From: JANPCX01 sp050916095
GTDB lineage: Bacteria; Pseudomonadota; Gammaproteobacteria; Burkholderiales; Burkholderiaceae_C
DNA: 64,000 nucleotides
Assembly: GCA_050916095.1 (NCBI GenBank)
Contig: CP050901.1
Location: forward strand, 2,046,001-2,110,000
Direction of reading: 5' to 3'
Positions 15,242 through 24,116 of the stretch are shown piece by piece (the stretch's first letter is position 1; every line of letters starts with the position of its first letter). The position numbers were made by a program, and so were the translations under genes. The notes under the pieces are model-generated. The model saw only the letters and a program-made list of their open reading frames with translations, searched no databases and had not been told where the DNA came from.

Positions 15242-17295
15242 ACATCGCAGACGCCTGGACAGAAATCACGCGAGCGGTCGCCGAGGCCGTTCTGCCCGAC
15301 CCCGAGTTGCACCTGGACGCCTGGAGCGAAGAGCACGTCGTGCTGCCCAAAGGCAGCGCCTTCGCTGGCCCCTACCGGCTGAGCCACACGCCCTACGCAC
15401 GCAAGGTGCTTCAGTGCCTGTCGCCTGGACACCCTGCGGCCCGCGTCGTCGTCATGGCCGCGTCGCAAATGCTCAAGACGCAGATCTTCATCAACGCTGC
15501 CCTGGGTTGGATCGACCGCGCTCCCGCCAACATCCTGGCACTGGAGCCCACCGACAAACTCGCCAAGCGACTGAGCAGCCGCGCCGCCAAGGCTATCGAG
15601 GCGTGCGACGTGGTGGCCAACAAAGTCGCCAAGCCGCGCAGCCGCGACTCGCGCAACACCGTGGACTGCAAAGAGTTCGACGGCGGCGCGCTTTACATCA
15701 CCACAGCGGGCAGCGCATCGAACCTGGCTGAAATTCCCGCACGGTATTTTTTCTGCGATGAAGTCGACCGCGTTGAAGTCATCGCCGCAGAAGGCCACCC
15801 CGTGGAAATTGGAGAAGCACGCCTCACCACCTACGAGGGCATCAGTAAGTCGTACTTGGTCAGCAGCCCATTGCTGCTCGGCAGCAGCAAGATTCACGAG
15901 CTGTACGACCTGGGTACCCGCGAGACCTACCACGTTCCATGCCCGCACTGCGGCCACCTGCACGAGCTGGTGCAGGAGAACTTCAAGTACGACTACGACT
16001 CCGAAGATGACCGCGTGCACCGCGCCTGGTTTGTCTGCCCCGAATGCGGATCGGAGATCGACGAGCACCACAAAGCCACCATGCTCCCCGACGAAGCCCT
16101 CGGCGGCCAGGCCCGTTGGGTGGCCGGTGGTACGGGCGACGGCGAAACCGTCAGCTTTCAAATCAGCGCCTTCTACGCTCCCTTGGGCAGCATCAGCTGG
16201 TTGCGCCTAGCGCGTCAGCATGCCCGTGCAGCCATCCGCGACAAGCGTGGCGACCCCAGCGGCAAGCAAACCTACTGGAACACCCGTCTCGGGCTGTGCT
16301 ACGACCCATCCGACACCACCACGACTGCGCAGCAACTGCAGGAACGTGCCGAGGCTTACCCGCCCCGCGTGGTGCCCGATCAGGCATTGGTGCTCACTGC
16401 CTACGCCGACACCCAGGTCACAAGGTTGGAGGTGGTGATCGAGGCCTGGGGTCCGGGCCTTGAGCGCTGGATCATTGACCACATCGTGCTGTGGGGATCG
16501 CCGTCAGAGCCCCCCGAAACGCCGGGCAGCGTGTGGCAGCGCTTCGACGAGATCCGCCGCACCCCACTGGCCCACGCCAGCGGCACGCCCATCATGATCA
16601 GCGCCTACGGCATCGACACCGGCGGTGCCAACACGCAAGACGTCTACAACTACGCGTATGAGGCCGAGCGCTTCGGGTGCCTGGCTACCAAGGGGGCCAG
16701 CCAGCGCAACCGCCCCATCATTGCGGGCGCACCCACGAAGCAAGACGTGGACTGGCAAGGCAAGAAAGTGCCCGAGGGCCTCAAGCTCTGGTCCATCGGC
16801 ACCGACACCGCCAAAGACCACATCTTCAACCGCCTAGCCCTGACCCACGGCCCCGGTGCCATGCACTTTCACAACAAACTCGACGCCGAGTTTTACGAGC
16901 AGCTGCTGGCCGAGCGACCCCAAACACGCTGGCACAAAGGCCGGGCCATCCGCGAGTACATCAAACCAAACGGCGCACGAAACGAAGTGTTGGACTGTGT
17001 GGTCGGCAACTTGGCGGTTGCCCACTACCTCGGCCTGCACAAGTGGGCCGCGAACGACTGGCGGCGACTGCGCGAAAAGCTGGTGCCTCAAGGTGCCACG
17101 CCTGACCTCTTCGCCACCGTAGACCTGCAGGACGCCCAAGCTGCTGCCGTGGCCACCGCGCCAACATCTGCAGCACAGCCCCCCGCTTCAACGCCAGTGC
17201 AGACGCCTGCACCCTCAGCACCAGCGCCATTGCCCCCAGTCAACCCACCCGCCGCGCCCGTAGGCCGCAGAGTTCTTAGCCGAGGAATCCAATGA
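15238..17295 (+). CDS. terL: Terminase large subunit (GpA family)
   Basis: 685 residues, close to lambda gpA. Walker A-like AASQMLKT at 74-81, Walker B FFCDEVDR around 165, two zinc-finger-like pairs (CPHCGH, CPECGS), and a nuclease region with YADTQ and YGIDTGG. The packaging motor pumps DNA into the prohead and cuts it. The C-terminal 60 residues are a Pro/Ala linker carrying palindrome site 3 and are longer than usual. Start chosen at the ATGA overlap with terS. Confidence 0.95.
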   Translation: MNIADAWTEITRAVAEAVLPDPELHLDAWSEEHVVLPKGSAFAGPYRLSHTPYARKVLQCLSPGHPAARVVVMAASQMLKTQIFINAALGWIDRAPANILALEPTDKLAKRLSSRAAKAIEACDVVANKVAKPRSRDSRNTVDCKEFDGGALYITTAGSASNLAEIPARYFFCDEVDRVEVIAAEGHPVEIGEARLTTYEGISKSYLVSSPLLLGSSKIHELYDLGTRETYHVPCPHCGHLHELVQENFKYDYDSEDDRVHRAWFVCPECGSEIDEHHKATMLPDEALGGQARWVAGGTGDGETVSFQISAFYAPLGSISWLRLARQHARAAIRDKRGDPSGKQTYWNTRLGLCYDPSDTTTTAQQLQERAEAYPPRVVPDQALVLTAYADTQVTRLEVVIEAWGPGLERWIIDHIVLWGSPSEPPETPGSVWQRFDEIRRTPLAHASGTPIMISAYGIDTGGANTQDVYNYAYEAERFGCLATKGASQRNRPIIAGAPTKQDVDWQGKKVPEGLKLWSIGTDTAKDHIFNRLALTHGPGAMHFHNKLDAEFYEQLLAERPQTRWHKGRAIREYIKPNGARNEVLDCVVGNLAVAHYLGLHKWAANDWRRLREKLVPQGATPDLFATVDLQDAQAAAVATAPTSAAQPPASTPVQTPAPSAPAPLPPVNPPAAPVGRRVLSRGIQ
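17197..17212. repeat. Dispersed palindrome site 3
   Basis: GTGCAGACGCCTGCAC, exact match to the consensus. In the C-terminal linker of the large terminase. Confidence 0.65.
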
Positions 17296-17831
17296 ACGCC
17301 ACCACCGAACAAGCACCCGTCCGGCTCGCAGCCCCTGCGCCCACCAACCGCGACGATGAAGCGGTGCTCAAACCCGCAGACCTCGAGGCCGAGCGCAACC
17401 TGCACGCGCTCTCGGAAGAGTGGGCCTATTGGTGCCGCACCCGGCGCTTATACGCGCCGCCTGCCGCCACGACCTCACTCCTGGGTCGGCTCACCAAAAA
17501 AACGAGCGTCAGCGGTACCCCTGGCGGGCCAGATGCCATCAGCAGCGCCGAGCTTGCCGCGTTTCATCTGGGGGTCGTGTCGCAACCCGTGGCTCTCGAC
17601 CGCCAGTGCTTCGAGCTGCACTACTTCTGGCGCGTGAAAAACGTCAAAGCCGCTGCGGCCCAGCTCGGCATTGGGCGGCAGCACTGGTACACGTTGGTGA
17701 GTGATTTTCGGAAGCGGGCGTATCGCGCATCGCGGGAGATATACGCGGCCAATCAGGAAGCGGCGCAGGCGTTGCCGCATCACTGTGGTCAGACCTGCGA
17801 CCGCCCGATGGCTTTTAGGCTGCCTCGGTAA
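17292..17831 (+). CDS. HTH phage protein, possible antiterminator or late regulator
   Basis: 179 residues. The C-terminal half resembles a sigma-70 region-4-like HTH (VALDRQCFELHYFWRVKNVKAAAAQLGIGRQHWYTLVSDFRKRAY), as in phage Q-like or DUF-type late regulators. Coupled to terL by an ATGA overlap, an unusual position for a late activator. DNA binding is likely, the role is inferred. Confidence 0.55.
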   Translation: MNATTEQAPVRLAAPAPTNRDDEAVLKPADLEAERNLHALSEEWAYWCRTRRLYAPPAATTSLLGRLTKKTSVSGTPGGPDAISSAELAAFHLGVVSQPVALDRQCFELHYFWRVKNVKAAAAQLGIGRQHWYTLVSDFRKRAYRASREIYAANQEAAQALPHHCGQTCDRPMAFRLPR

Positions 17832-17843
17832 AGAGATAAATGT

Positions 17844-18263
17844 ATGAGCCAAATAAAAAAGACTTGTACGTTGTGCCGGTGTTCGAAAACGCTGGACCAT
17901 TTTCACAAATCAAAAGTACACGCACTGGGCGTGAAGGCTCGTTGCGCCGAGTGCTTGTCTGTTTTGCGGAGACAAGGTCAAGCTAAAGAATCGGATCTTA
18001 AATATCAGGCCAATCTAGCCCTGTTCAGAAAAACAGATGAGGGCCGCGAGTGGAACAGATTAAAGCAACAGAAATATCACAGGAAATCTGCATTGATTGT
18101 TACCACAGGCTACGCCCGACGTTATCTGGCAAAGCAACTTGGAGTTTGTTGCCAGGATGTACCAAATGAGCTTATCCCGCTCAAAATCGAGCAACTCACT
18201 GCGCGTCAATTGGCGCGTCAACTTAAGAAGGTGATAAATGAAAGCAGCAAAAACACTCCTTGA
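17844..18263 (+). CDS. Zinc-ribbon phage protein (AT-richer than neighbours)
   Basis: 139 residues. CTLC and CAEC pairs (about residues 8-11 and 34-37) form a treble-clef-like zinc site of the kind that starts HNH endonucleases, but no H-N-H core follows. Basic helical C-terminus. Codon use and base composition are AT-richer than flanking genes, a sign of recent transfer. Could be a decayed or minimal homing-nuclease relative. Confidence 0.6.
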   Translation: MSQIKKTCTLCRCSKTLDHFHKSKVHALGVKARCAECLSVLRRQGQAKESDLKYQANLALFRKTDEGREWNRLKQQKYHRKSALIVTTGYARRYLAKQLGVCCQDVPNELIPLKIEQLTARQLARQLKKVINESSKNTP

Positions 18264-18528
18264 CTCCCTCTCTGACATTGAAAACGTGTCAACGCAAGGC
18301 GACCTGCGTCGCATCGTGGCCAACTCTCTGCTTGCACTAGCTCGCAAGGAGGTCAGCGCTACGGATGTAGAGGCCATGGCCAAGGGTTTGGATTCGATCA
18401 GCAACAGCCTTAACGCAGAAATCAAGGTGGCCAAAACCAGCATGGAATTGCGAGAGAAGGGTGGTAGCCTGGGTAAGGTTGTTCATCTGGGGCAACTGCT
18501 GATTGGCAAACCAGAACAAGAAGGTTGA
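18238..18528 (+). CDS. Helical phage protein of unknown function
   Basis: 96 residues, almost wholly helical, overlapping the end of the zinc-ribbon gene by 26 bases. Phage proteins of this type often neighbour HNH-like genes. No motif recognised. Confidence 0.6.
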   Translation: MKAAKTLLDSLSDIENVSTQGDLRRIVANSLLALARKEVSATDVEAMAKGLDSISNSLNAEIKVAKTSMELREKGGSLGKVVHLGQLLIGKPEQEG

Positions 18529-18541
18529 CAGCCCAGGCGAT

Positions 18542-19171
18542 TCAGGCTTGCCCCAGCTTTACAGCTGTGCCTGTTGCCACAACCACCAAAATCCCTCGCT
18601 GGTTGGCCCCGCTGAACTCTTCGTATTCGATGCGAACGCCAACCACGGCGTTTGCACCAGCGTCCAGTGCCTCATAGCGAAGCGAATTGACCACTTGAAG
18701 TCTGCCTTCGCGCAAGAATTTGGTGGTCATGCTGCTTTTGCCTGAGCCTGCGATGTTGCGCAGCAGTCCTGCAAACTCTTCAAATATTGCACCAAATGCG
18801 TAGGTGTACTCGCTGCTGATGATGCCTCGAATCTCAGCGACCTCCCTGCCTGGTATGCCTTCTGTGGTCGTGACGATTACTCTCTGGGCTTCGGCCACGA
18901 TGGTGTCATTGGGGATGCCAGTCCAGTCGCCGGTTTCACGTGCCTGGGTCAAAAGCGCTTGCGCGCGGATGGATGGTTCTGCAGCCATTGCCTTGGCGCG
19001 AAGCGTGGCCTCTTCAATTTCTTCCTGGCTCGGTGGTCGTACCTGCTTGATTGCCACACCAGACGCGGCAAGCATTTCAAGTTTGGCATACACCGCGTGG
19101 CACTTCGGACACTCAAGAGGCGGGGGCGCATCCTCCGATGTGTGCCCGCATTTGAGGCATGTTTTTCCCAT
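18542..19171 (-). CDS. YbjQ-family protein with N-terminal zinc ribbon
   Basis: 209 residues. Two CxxC pairs (CLKC, CPKC) at the N-terminus, a helical linker, then the YbjQ/DUF74 fold: RGIISSEYTYAFGAIFEEF and ALDAGANAVVGVRIEYEE. The family forms pentamers of unclear role, sometimes tied to metals. It is the only leftward gene in the late region and lies between terminase and head genes, so it is probably accessory cargo. Start at 19171 with TTGGAG upstream. Confidence 0.8.
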   Translation of the reverse strand: MGKTCLKCGHTSEDAPPPLECPKCHAVYAKLEMLAASGVAIKQVRPPSQEEIEEATLRAKAMAAEPSIRAQALLTQARETGDWTGIPNDTIVAEAQRVIVTTTEGIPGREVAEIRGIISSEYTYAFGAIFEEFAGLLRNIAGSGKSSMTTKFLREGRLQVVNSLRYEALDAGANAVVGVRIEYEEFSGANQRGILVVVATGTAVKLGQA

Positions 19172-19398
19172 AGAACGCAACTCCAATAAGTGGCTGTTCC
19201 CCCATTACACCATCAGCCGAATTCAGTAAAACCCCTTTTTGTCGCCCCCACAGGCGACATCTTCGTGCTTGAAACCATGCGACACATTGGCCCAAAATTG
19301 GCATCAATTCAGGTAGGTAGTGTTCTTCCGTCCTGAGTTGTTGGGGTGCGAAAGCCTCCTTTTTCTTTGTCGAAGTCTCCTGGTTGAAAAACCTTTGC

Positions 19399-19433
19399 AG
19401 GCCCCGCAGCTCACGCTCCGGGGCCTCTTTTTT
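19399..19433 (+). terminator. Intrinsic terminator before head genes
   Basis: Stem AGGCCCCG (19399-19406) with CGGGGCCT (19419-19426), 12-base loop, then seven pyrimidines rich in T. Rightward transcription from the terminase block would be stopped here unless antiterminated. The preceding ~230 bases hold no gene apart from a GTCGCC/GGCGAC inverted repeat near 19244. Confidence 0.8.
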
Positions 19434-19456
19434 GCCCTCTGCAAAACACCACAAAC

Positions 19457-20167
19457 ATGCTTCAAATCACCCGCGCAGGCAGCATCGCCGATGTCATCGC
19501 GCAAGTGCGCGGTGTGCCTGCGCGTGTGATTCCTTATGCAGCCAGCACTGCGCTCACCCGCACTGCGCAAGCCAGCCAGAAAAAGATCGTTGGTTTGATG
19601 CCATCGCTTTTCGACCAACCGACCCGCTACACCTTAAATAGCACCCGCATCGTGCCCAGTACGGTGCAAACGCTGTCTGCACGCGTTGCTGTCAAAGACC
19701 AGGCAGGCGCTGGCAACACACCCGAGAACTTCCTGCTGCCCAACGTTGCCGGTGGCCAGCGCAAGGAAAAGCGCTACGAACGTGCCATGCGCTACGCCGG
19801 TGTGCTGCTCGCAGGCGAGCGCACGGTGCTTAGCCGCAGCGCACCGCGTGATGCCAGTGGCAACCTGCCCCGCAGCGAACTCTCGCGCATCATGGCCCTC
19901 ACAGGTTCTCGCTCAGTCAGCAAACGCCGCAGCAAAGCCAGCGTGGCGGGTGACAAAGCCTACTTCGTGGGCATCGTGTCCGGCCAGCGTGGCGTCTGGA
20001 AACGCAAGGGTCGCAGCGTAGAGCCCATCCTCATCTTCACTCGCAAGTCGCCCGTCTACCGCAAGCGCTTTGACTTTGAAGGCATTGCGCGTAACGAAGC
20101 CAACAGCAACTTCAAGGCCGAGTTCTACCGCGCCGCCGATGCGCTCATCCAGCGCCGTGGAGGCTGA
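19457..20167 (+). CDS. Phage structural protein between terminase and portal (minor tail-like)
   Basis: 236 residues, very basic, with QASQKKIVGLMPSLFDQPTRYTLNSTR near the start and a C-terminal DFEGIARNEANSNFKAEFYRAADALI. This matches the layout of phage proteins sometimes annotated as gpZ-like tail completion proteins, but here it precedes portal. Assignment is weak; a virion role is likely from context. Confidence 0.6.
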   Translation: MLQITRAGSIADVIAQVRGVPARVIPYAASTALTRTAQASQKKIVGLMPSLFDQPTRYTLNSTRIVPSTVQTLSARVAVKDQAGAGNTPENFLLPNVAGGQRKEKRYERAMRYAGVLLAGERTVLSRSAPRDASGNLPRSELSRIMALTGSRSVSKRRSKASVAGDKAYFVGIVSGQRGVWKRKGRSVEPILIFTRKSPVYRKRFDFEGIARNEANSNFKAEFYRAADALIQRRGG

Positions 20168-20397
20168 TGCCCATGACCACACTCGCCGACATGCAAGCCC
20201 GCCTGGCGCGGTACCTCGCTGCCGAAACCAAAATTCTGGAAGCCCAGGAATACGCCATTGGCAGCGGTGGCCAAGCACGACGCAACCGCCGAGCTGAGCT
20301 GGAGCAAGTGCAGTCTGAGATCCGCCAATTGCAGATCGACATTGCAGCCGAGCAAGCCAAAACCGTGCCGGTTAGGCGCGTGATGTACATCCGCTGA
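20167..20397 (+). CDS. gpW/DUF6148-like head-tail adaptor
   Basis: 76 residues. Pattern LARYLAAETKILEAQEYAIG then a helix RRAELEQVQSEIRQLQIDI is that of small gpW-like proteins that plug the portal. It overlaps the previous stop (TGATG) and sits directly before portal, as W does in lambda. Confidence 0.75.
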   Translation: MPMTTLADMQARLARYLAAETKILEAQEYAIGSGGQARRNRRAELEQVQSEIRQLQIDIAAEQAKTVPVRRVMYIR

Positions 20398-20405
20398 TTC
20401 ATCGC

Positions 20406-22385
20406 ATGACCCCCAACCTTTTCGACCGCATCATCGCGGCCTATGACCCTACACGAGGGGCGCAGCGCATGGCTGCTCGGGCCAAGATGGATGCCATTAC
20501 CTCGGCATCGGCCCAATTCAACGCCTTGTCGGGTGATGGTGTCGGTAGCGTCGGCGGCAGCGGCCAAACCCTGCGTTGGTGGCGTCCAGGCACCCGCGAT
20601 GCAGCCAGCGACACCCTGCGCGCCCTGCCCATGCAGCGCGGGCAAAGCCGCGAACTGGCCCGCACCCACCCCATTGCCGCCGGTGCAATCAACACAAATG
20701 TGGATCGCGTGGTGGGCACCGGCCTAGCGTTGGTAGCCGAGCCCAATCGCCAGGTGCTCGGCTGGTCCATCGAGCAGGCCCAGGCATTCAAAACCGAAGT
20801 GCAGACCGAGTTCAGCCTGTGGGCCGACAGCACCGATTGCGACTGGGAAGGCGACCAAAACTTCTACGACAAGCAAGGCCTCACCCTGCGCTCTGCGCTG
20901 GAGTCTGGCGACTGCTTCACCCTGTTGCCCGACGGTCAGCCAAGTAGCACGCAGCCTTACAAACTTCGCCTGCAAACGCTTGAGGCTGACCGCTGTGGCA
21001 ACCCCAAGGGCGAGATTGACAGTGCGACCATCGCAGGCGGGGTCAAGCGCGGCCCAGATGGCCCTCCGCTGGCCTATTACATCTACAACCGCCACCCAGG
21101 TGCCTCTATCCTCACCGGCGACCTGTACGCGGGCCAGTGGGTTGATCGTTTGGGCCGTAGCGGTCGCCGCCGCATCCTGCACCACTTCAAAAAGCTGCGC
21201 CCAGGCATGCCGCGTGGCGTGCCCTATTTGGCACCGGTGGTTGAAACCATCAAGCAGCTGGGCCGGTACACCGAGGCCGAGATTCAAGCCGCCATCGTCA
21301 GCGCGTTTTTCACGCTGATCATTGAGACCGACGGCGGTGGTAGCCCCGCGCCGGTGTTTGGTGTCACCCCTGACCAGGCCGCAGTAAACCCCGAGGTGGC
21401 GCTTGGCCCCGCCGCCGTGCTCGGCTTGGCAAAGGGTGAAAAAGCCAGCTTTGCAAACCCCGCGCGCCCCAACGCGGCATTCGAGCCATTCGTGCTCGCC
21501 ATCGTGCAGCAAATCGGCGTGGGATTGGGGATACCGGTCGAGCTGCTCCTCAAGCAGTTCAACGCCAGCTACAGCGCCAGCAAAGCCGCGCTGCTGGACG
21601 CCTGGATGTTCTTCCGTGGCCAGCGCACTTGGTTGGCTCGCAGCTTTTGTCAGCCGGTATACGAAACCTGGATGGCCGAGGCCGTGTTCCTGGGCCGAAT
21701 TCAAGCCCCTGGATTTTTCGCCGACCCGCTCATGCGCTGGGCCTACACCCGCGCCGCGTGGCACGGCGACAGCCAGGGCAGCATCAATCCCAAGGACGAA
21801 GTGGAAGCCTATCTGGCTGCAGTTGATGGTGGCGTGATGACCCGCGAGCGTGCCGAATGGGAGCTGTTTGGCAGCGACTTCTACGCCACCTTCGAGTCGA
21901 AGAAGACCGAACGTCGGATGCTGAAGGATGCTGACATGCTGCCTGCGCCAAAAGCTGGTGCTCCCGCTCCTGCCACGCCTGCTGCGACCGAAACCAAACC
22001 CGACCAGCCACCAACACCGACTCCCGCACCAGCGCCTGGTGCTGAAGCCATGGCCACCATCGCTGCCGCCATGGCCACCATTGCCTCTCGTGAGCCGGTT
22101 GCGCCGTCCGTCACCGTGAACAACGAAGGTGCCATCGTCACGGTCCAGCCGCCGAACGTCGAACTGCATGCTGGCGACACCCATGTGACGCTGCCCGAAG
22201 GCTGCGTGCAGCTAGAGGCACATATCGCCCAGCCCAACATCACCGTGGCCCCGGCCCAGGTGAACGTCACGACGCCGCCTGTGCAGCTTGTGCAGACGTC
22301 TGCGCCCGCTGAGCAGGAGTTTCTCTACAACGCCGAGGGCGACATTGTCAAAACGATTTCGCGCCCTTTTCTGACATCCAACTAG
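20406..22385 (+). CDS. Portal protein (lambda gpB family)
   Basis: 659 residues. Typical features: RTHPIAAGAINTNVDRVVGTGL near 100, DTDCDWEGDQNFYDKQ-like region and the MFFRGQRTWLA...WMAEAV stretch. Forms the dodecameric DNA channel. The C-terminal 140 residues are a Pro/Ala/Val-rich extension with alternating beta strands (VTVNNEGAIVTVQPPNVELHAGD), longer than in lambda, and carry palindrome site 4. Confidence 0.93.
   Translation: MTPNLFDRIIAAYDPTRGAQRMAARAKMDAITSASAQFNALSGDGVGSVGGSGQTLRWWRPGTRDAASDTLRALPMQRGQSRELARTHPIAAGAINTNVDRVVGTGLALVAEPNRQVLGWSIEQAQAFKTEVQTEFSLWADSTDCDWEGDQNFYDKQGLTLRSALESGDCFTLLPDGQPSSTQPYKLRLQTLEADRCGNPKGEIDSATIAGGVKRGPDGPPLAYYIYNRHPGASILTGDLYAGQWVDRLGRSGRRRILHHFKKLRPGMPRGVPYLAPVVETIKQLGRYTEAEIQAAIVSAFFTLIIETDGGGSPAPVFGVTPDQAAVNPEVALGPAAVLGLAKGEKASFANPARPNAAFEPFVLAIVQQIGVGLGIPVELLLKQFNASYSASKAALLDAWMFFRGQRTWLARSFCQPVYETWMAEAVFLGRIQAPGFFADPLMRWAYTRAAWHGDSQGSINPKDEVEAYLAAVDGGVMTRERAEWELFGSDFYATFESKKTERRMLKDADMLPAPKAGAPAPATPAATETKPDQPPTPTPAPAPGAEAMATIAAAMATIASREPVAPSVTVNNEGAIVTVQPPNVELHAGDTHVTLPEGCVQLEAHIAQPNITVAPAQVNVTTPPVQLVQTSAPAEQEFLYNAEGDIVKTISRPFLTSN
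22290..22305. repeat. Dispersed palindrome site 4
   Basis: GTGCAGACGTCTGCGC, one mismatch to the consensus. In the C-terminal extension of portal. Confidence 0.6.
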
Positions 22386-22395
22386 GAGATAGACC

Positions 22396-22779
22396 ATGGC
22401 CAAATGGGTAAACACAGCGGTTCTGGACGGTGGGCCGATCTACATCAAAAGCAACGCCACCAAGATGGTGTTGATTTCTGCGTACAGCGCGGGCGACAGC
22501 TACGCCACAGTGATCGCTAACGCCGTTGCCGAGGTAACGATGGTGAACGGCGACTTCACGATCTCCAGCGTCGGCAGCAACCGTCGGCTCACCACGGCTG
22601 CGGGTAAGTCAGCAACCGCGTCGGCAACTACAGGTGCCACCCCAGACCTCCACGTTGCATTTACAAACGGCACCAGCACGGTGTTGTGGGTCACCGATGA
22701 GACCTCCAACCAGTCGGTGAACAACCTCAACACTGTGAACTTCCCGCAGTTCACGTACGACAGCAATCAACCTACCTAA
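22396..22779 (+). CDS. Small beta-rich virion protein
   Basis: 127 residues, Thr/Ser/Val-rich, with TKMVLISAYSAGDSYATVIANAVAEVTM and LHVAFTNGTSTVLWVTDETSNQ. Proteins with this pattern are frequent in phage head or neck gene clusters and are probably decoration or neck components. AGGAG precedes the ATG. Confidence 0.65.
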   Translation: MAKWVNTAVLDGGPIYIKSNATKMVLISAYSAGDSYATVIANAVAEVTMVNGDFTISSVGSNRRLTTAAGKSATASATTGATPDLHVAFTNGTSTVLWVTDETSNQSVNNLNTVNFPQFTYDSNQPT

Positions 22780-22783
22780 ACCT

Positions 22784-24106
22784 GTGAGCAATTACGCAGC
22801 GCTTTCAGCCATCAATGTTCACGGTGGACGTTTTGCACCGTCGGGCGGTAACCCTGCCTGGGTGTCTTCGCTGCCGACTCAGACCTGGACACCAATACCT
22901 GGTGCAACCACGTTCATGTCTCAGGCGACAGGACTGCTTGGCGCAGGCACTCAGTGGCCGGGCACCAACCCCATCGGTTCCATCGTGGATGCTTACGGTG
23001 ACCCGGTGATCGATGGCACGAACATTTATCACAACGGCGGCGGCCACGGTGACGGGTTCTGGAATGGCGTGCTGAAGTCGAACATGAGCACCCTCGGCAT
23101 GTCTGTTGAGATACCCGCAGCGCCGGGATCGTGCTACCCAGCGGGCTTCCCGAATGCGGCGTGGCCAAGCGGTCGCGGTGTGGACTGGATGCGAACGCTG
23201 GCCCAGCACGACCCGGCAGATGTGGCCTTTGCTGCGCCATTCTCATCGCCCCGACAGACACATGAATACGGCGGGCAAGCCGTGCGCAACGCGTTGGGCG
23301 TGCCAAAGCAAATTTACTGGTTCTACGGGGCCCACAAAATCTACGACTTCGCGTCGCAGATGTGGACCAACCGCCATGAACTTGGACAGGACCACATCAC
23401 CCAGAAAGTGGCAGCGCGCGCCAACATCGTCCAAGCTGGCCTGGGCACCAACATTGGCCCCAGCGTACCGCTTCAGCAAGGCACGATGGCGCTCTACGAT
23501 GCGCTCACCGACAAGTTCTACGTGACACTGATCCCGGGCGACGCTGGTGGTGGTTGGCGCAACTTCTTCTTCTGCTACGACCCAGCAGCGGACGCCGTGC
23601 CGAGCATTCATCGTCCTCAGCAGCCCTGTCGCGAGTCTATGGTGTGGGTGCAGGCTGGGCGCTACATCTATGGCATCACGAGCCTCTACTCGGTTCCCTA
23701 TCCAAATTTCACGCAGTCCCAGGGATTTAGATTCCACATTGACAGTGGCACGTTCGAGTACTTCACGGTCACGGGTGCTGTGCCGTCCTTCTCTGCGGGG
23801 GGCGTTTCACCTCAAGAGGCCACGCCTTACTGGCACGACGCGAACACCAACAAGCTGCACGGCTGGAGCCACAACGCGACAGACCGGGCCGGTATCTACA
23901 CATTGGACATAGCCACCTTTGGAACGCATGGCGGCAGCGGGACTTTTACGGACCAGTACCTGTGGCCGCAGACCCGCACCACGTTGGCGGGTACTCCACC
24001 GAGCGCCGTTTCATTCAAGTACAACGGCGTCCATTTCATTCAGCAATACGGACTGGCAGTGGTGTTCCCGCACTCTTCGCTGCCACCTTATGCAATCAAG
24101 ATGTGA
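22784..24106 (+). CDS. Beta-propeller-like virion protein
   Basis: 440 residues with a GTG start. Repeating Gly/Trp/Tyr-rich blades (HNGGGHGDGFWNGVLK, KQIYWFYGAHKIYDF, YIYGITSLYSV, LHGWSHNATDRAGIYTLD) suggest a Kelch or galactose-oxidase-like propeller. Such domains bind carbohydrates or proteins. It lies between portal and the head protease, where lambda has no gene, so it may decorate the head or neck and bind the cell surface. Confidence 0.55.
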   Translation: MSNYAALSAINVHGGRFAPSGGNPAWVSSLPTQTWTPIPGATTFMSQATGLLGAGTQWPGTNPIGSIVDAYGDPVIDGTNIYHNGGGHGDGFWNGVLKSNMSTLGMSVEIPAAPGSCYPAGFPNAAWPSGRGVDWMRTLAQHDPADVAFAAPFSSPRQTHEYGGQAVRNALGVPKQIYWFYGAHKIYDFASQMWTNRHELGQDHITQKVAARANIVQAGLGTNIGPSVPLQQGTMALYDALTDKFYVTLIPGDAGGGWRNFFFCYDPAADAVPSIHRPQQPCRESMVWVQAGRYIYGITSLYSVPYPNFTQSQGFRFHIDSGTFEYFTVTGAVPSFSAGGVSPQEATPYWHDANTNKLHGWSHNATDRAGIYTLDIATFGTHGGSGTFTDQYLWPQTRTTLAGTPPSAVSFKYNGVHFIQQYGLAVVFPHSSLPPYAIKM

Positions 24107-24116
24107 AGGGTAATTC

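Noticed and set aside
19244..19260. GTCGCC/GGCGAC hairpin as terminator
   Set aside because: The T run precedes the hairpin on the plus strand and no T run follows on either strand; at most an operator.
20724..22184. Long leftward open frame opposite portal
   Set aside because: Shadow of portal codon bias; no ribosome site or family pattern. Similar long antisense frames opposite terminase, tail and replication genes were dropped for the same reason.
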